Shown: positions 14,057 through 15,536 of the stretch, piece by piece
Numbering within the stretch: position 1 is the stretch's first letter
Layout: each line of letters begins with the position of its first letter
Assembly (NCBI GenBank): GCA_031272345.1
Contig: JAISTZ010000084.1
Coordinates: 1-15,536, forward strand
Source: Spirochaetaceae bacterium
GTDB lineage: Bacteria; Spirochaetota; Spirochaetia; Treponematales; Treponemataceae
DNA: 15,536 nt
Direction of reading: 5' to 3'
The notes under the pieces: model-generated
What the model was told of the DNA's origin: nothing
What the model saw: the letters and a program-made list of their open reading frames with translations, nothing else
Database searches by the model: none
Translations under genes and position numbers: made by a program

Positions 14057-14143
14057 GCGGAGGGGGCAACGGAGGCCAACGGCTACAAAATGGCGACGGG
14101 CACCTACACGCTGAGCGGCAAAACCTGGACGAAGACGGCGTAG
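14057..14143 (+). pseudogene. Orphan C-terminal tail similar to the LRR lipoprotein end
   Basis: An open stretch of 28 codons between a TGA and a TAG has no credible start or ribosome binding site. Its last part, GTYTLSGKTWTKTA-stop, matches in pattern the end of the LRR lipoprotein (GTYTRESGGTTWTKQE-stop). As with that gene, a structured repeat begins within about 10-20 bases after the stop. It looks like the remaining 3' end of a lost relative. Confidence 0.6.
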
Positions 14144-14151
14144 GAAGAAAA

Positions 14152-14236
14152 GCGCGGGCGTCTTGAGAAGAGGCCCGCGCACCCCACCAAGCCTGGCGCA
14201 CGAGGGCCGCGTTGCGGCCTGTGCTGGGGGGCGGGG
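14152..14236 (+). repeat. GC-rich structured repeat, copy 2
   Basis: Leading hairpin GCGCGGG/CCCGCGC (14152-14158 and 14174-14180), then the long hairpin with tip GGCCGC-GTT-GCGGCC and 3' arm TGTGCTGGGGGGCGGGG. It begins 9 bases after the stop of the orphan tail. The following CAGGATGCCTG is shared with copy 3. Confidence 0.85.
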
Positions 14237-14613
14237 CAGGATGCCTGGGGGCGTTTTTGTTTCCCAAGCAGGGGCGCGAGGGCTTTGCAGGGGGCGAGGT
14301 AGCCCGCGAGTCTTCCGTCGTCGCCGTCGTTGACTTTGCGGTTTTTTGTTGCGGCGGGTCTAAAACCGTGATTCAGCGGAGAGTCTGGGGGGACCCGCGC
14401 ATCCCGCCAAGCCTGGCGCACACGGGCCGCGTTGCGGCCTGCGCTGGGGGGCGGGGCAGGATGCCTGACGGCGGGGCGGAGCAGGAGTCTACCGAGGGTG
14501 GGCGGTAGGATTTTGGCATCGCGGGGCGAGTCTTCCGACAGAGATGCCTGGGGCACAAAACACAGGTTTAATCCGCTGTGCGGGTAAAACATACATTGCG
14601 CCGGTTGGCGTAA
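14174..14613 (+). repeat. Diverged tandem duplication with 220-bp period
   Basis: Structured repeat copies 2 and 3 are exactly 220 bases apart, and so is a second shared word, GCGAGTCTTCCG (14306-14317 and 14526-14537). The parts between have diverged. The two units probably arose by one duplication. I see no convincing gene in 14144-14646: readings there are either repeat sequence or lack a start. Confidence 0.55.
14391..14456 (+). repeat. GC-rich structured repeat, copy 3
   Basis: The long hairpin is best formed here: 5' arm CCCGCCAAGCCTGGCGCA, tip GGCCGC-GTT-GCGGCC, 3' arm TGCGCTGGGGGGCGGG. The leading CCCGCGC (14394-14400) lacks its usual nearby partner, though GCGGGTC/GACCCGC at 14354-14360 and 14392-14398 could replace it. 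Unlike the other copies it does not follow an intact stop codon. Confidence 0.85.
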
Positions 14614-14646
14614 TAACGTAAAAAAATTTTACCAGGGAGGTAAAAC

Positions 14647-15297
14647 ATGAAAAAATTGATGGTTGGACTGCTCATTGCAGCCCTTTTTTGCGGCGCGGCT
14701 TTTGCGCAAACCCCGCTTTCGGTGAGCGCAGGCGCACGCGTCTTCTACAATGGACTGTTTACTGCCACGAAAGTGACGGGCACAGACTTTAGTCCATACG
14801 ACATCAACAGCTTTGGCATCGGCGCCTTTCTCGACGCGACATACGCGGAAATCGGGCTCGACTTCATGTTCGGCAATTATACCCAAGAAGGTATGCCCGA
14901 TGATACCACTTTCTCGTTAAACCACTTCGGTTTCTCCGTCCTGGGCAAATACCCTGTTTCCCTGGGCACGGTGACAGTTTTCCCGCTCCTCGGTATCGAC
15001 TACCAGATTTTCATAGACGGACAGGCGAAGTCCGGCGGCCCTTCAACGGATATAAAGCGTTCTGACCTGAATACTGGATACGAAGATTACTTTGACGCCT
15101 TCTCCATCGTTGCCGGCGGGGGCGTGGACTACAATCTGACCGAGAAGCTCTACCTTCGCGGGAGTTTCACCTGGAACTTCAAACTGGACAGCGAGTACGA
15201 GTCTGATGCTAGAGAGTCATCTGATGATTACGGCATAGACCTTACCCTCTTTACATCAGGGCCGCGCATCAGTCTTGGTTTAGGCTACAAGTTCTAA
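14647..15297 (+). CDS. Small outer-membrane beta-barrel protein
   Basis: A 216-residue exported protein. The signal peptide (KK, hydrophobic core, AFA-Q, cleavage after residue 20) is followed by alternating amphipathic strands rich in Gly, Tyr and Phe, such as LGLGYKF at the end, with Phe as last residue, the usual mark for outer-membrane insertion. The mature size of ~196 residues suits an eight-stranded barrel of the OmpA/OmpX-like or spirochaetal type. GGGAGG stands a few bases before the ATG. It lies between structured repeat copies 3 and 4. Specific role unknown (adhesion, porin or structural). Confidence 0.85.
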   Translation: MKKLMVGLLIAALFCGAAFAQTPLSVSAGARVFYNGLFTATKVTGTDFSPYDINSFGIGAFLDATYAEIGLDFMFGNYTQEGMPDDTTFSLNHFGFSVLGKYPVSLGTVTVFPLLGIDYQIFIDGQAKSGGPSTDIKRSDLNTGYEDYFDAFSIVAGGGVDYNLTEKLYLRGSFTWNFKLDSEYESDARESSDDYGIDLTLFTSGPRISLGLGYKF

Positions 15298-15331
15298 CCG
15301 TATGATCCGTCCGCATCTTCGGGCATCCCGG

Positions 15332-15410
15332 GCGCGGGTGATGGGCCCCGCGCACTACCCGCCAGCCTTGGCGCATATGGGGAGCGTTGCTCGCTGCGCT
15401 GGGGGGCGGG
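15332..15410 (+). repeat. GC-rich structured repeat, copy 4
   Basis: Leading hairpin GCGCGGG/CCCGCGC (15332-15338 and 15347-15353), 5' arm CCCGCCAGCCTTGGCGCA and 3' arm TGCGCTGGGGGGCGGG. The tip differs from copies 1-3: GAGC-GTT-GCTC replaces CCGC-GTT-GCGG, so paired bases have changed together while the GTT loop is kept. It begins 35 bases after the outer-membrane gene stop. Confidence 0.85.
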
Positions 15411-15476
15411 GGAGCCGCGCAAATGGCCCGCCACGAAGGCGCGGACCACTGCGGCCTGCTAGAGCGCCCTAACGCG

Positions 15477-15508
15477 CAAGCCCACCGGGAAGGCGGGGCT
15501 TGTTGTTG
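15477..15508 (+). terminator. Possible terminator hairpin
   Basis: CAAGCCC (15477-15483) and GGGCTTG (15496-15502) form a stem followed by a T-rich but interrupted TTGTTG. It could end the transcript of the outer-membrane protein gene. The remaining bases to the window end show nothing recognisable. Confidence 0.35.
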
Positions 15509-15536
15509 GGGGGGCTTGTTGAATGAAAATGCCCTT

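Noticed and set aside
11960..14143. Diversity-generating retroelement linked to the LRR lipoprotein
   Set aside because: There is no reverse transcriptase and no template/variable repeat pair with adenine-specific differences; the shared tails are short and diverged throughout.
14104..14592. Minus-strand 162-codon frame with internal duplication (HPAPPPS-type units)
   Set aside because: It runs through structured repeats 2 and 3; the duplicated units are those repeats read backwards. No signal, domain or ribosome binding site.
13481..15410. Integron attC sites
   Set aside because: The elements are folded and follow genes, but lack paired RYYYAAC and GTTRRRY core boxes; the only GTT is in the hairpin tip. 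No integrase gene is in the window.
13481..15410. CRISPR array
   Set aside because: Repeat spacing is irregular (hundreds of bases), repeats are long and imperfect, and genes lie between them.

Overview
The window looks like a GC-rich bacterial chromosome, most probably a Treponema-like spirochaete. This rests on the style of the secreted proteins: a lipoprotein with BspA-type leucine-rich repeats, and a small outer-membrane beta-barrel whose signal peptide ends in AFA-Q. It is an inference; there is no rRNA or other marker gene here.

Positions 1-5446 (minus strand) hold a five-gene block for amino-acid and small-molecule metabolism. In transcription order it contains an HSL-type alpha/beta hydrolase, alanine dehydrogenase (ald, start overlapping the previous stop), a BrnQ-type branched-chain amino-acid carrier, a second paralogous HSL-type hydrolase, and a short-chain dehydrogenase cut by the window edge. 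The spacer between brnQ and the second hydrolase is unusually structured and resembles an attenuator. The brnQ leader carries a near-palindrome and a terminator-like hairpin that points the wrong way.

Positions 5557-11168 (plus strand) start with a divergent GntR/FCD-type regulator with a clear promoter. A complete branched-chain amino-acid ABC transporter operon follows, livK-livH-livM-livG-livF, with 1-base overlaps between livM, livG and livF. The livK leader has several inverted repeats; the last one would pair with the livK ribosome binding site. The regulator therefore sits between a secondary carrier plus alanine dehydrogenase on one side and an ABC importer on the other, which suggests one amino-acid regulon.

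Positions 11171-11880 hold a phage-like switch. An XRE-family repressor, probably read from a leaderless mRNA, is divergent from a 57-residue ORF of unknown function, with three copies of a 10-bp operator-like sequence around the two promoters.

Positions 11960-15536 are an accessory region. It contains a BspA-type LRR lipoprotein, a compositionally foreign 128-residue unknown gene, an orphaned 28-codon tail like the end of the LRR lipoprotein, and a small outer-membrane protein. Four same-orientation copies of a strongly structured GC-rich repeat of about 65-85 bp separate them. The copies show compensatory change in the apical stem and mostly follow stop codons, so the region has a cassette-like look. 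This repeat family is the best candidate in the window for something undescribed.
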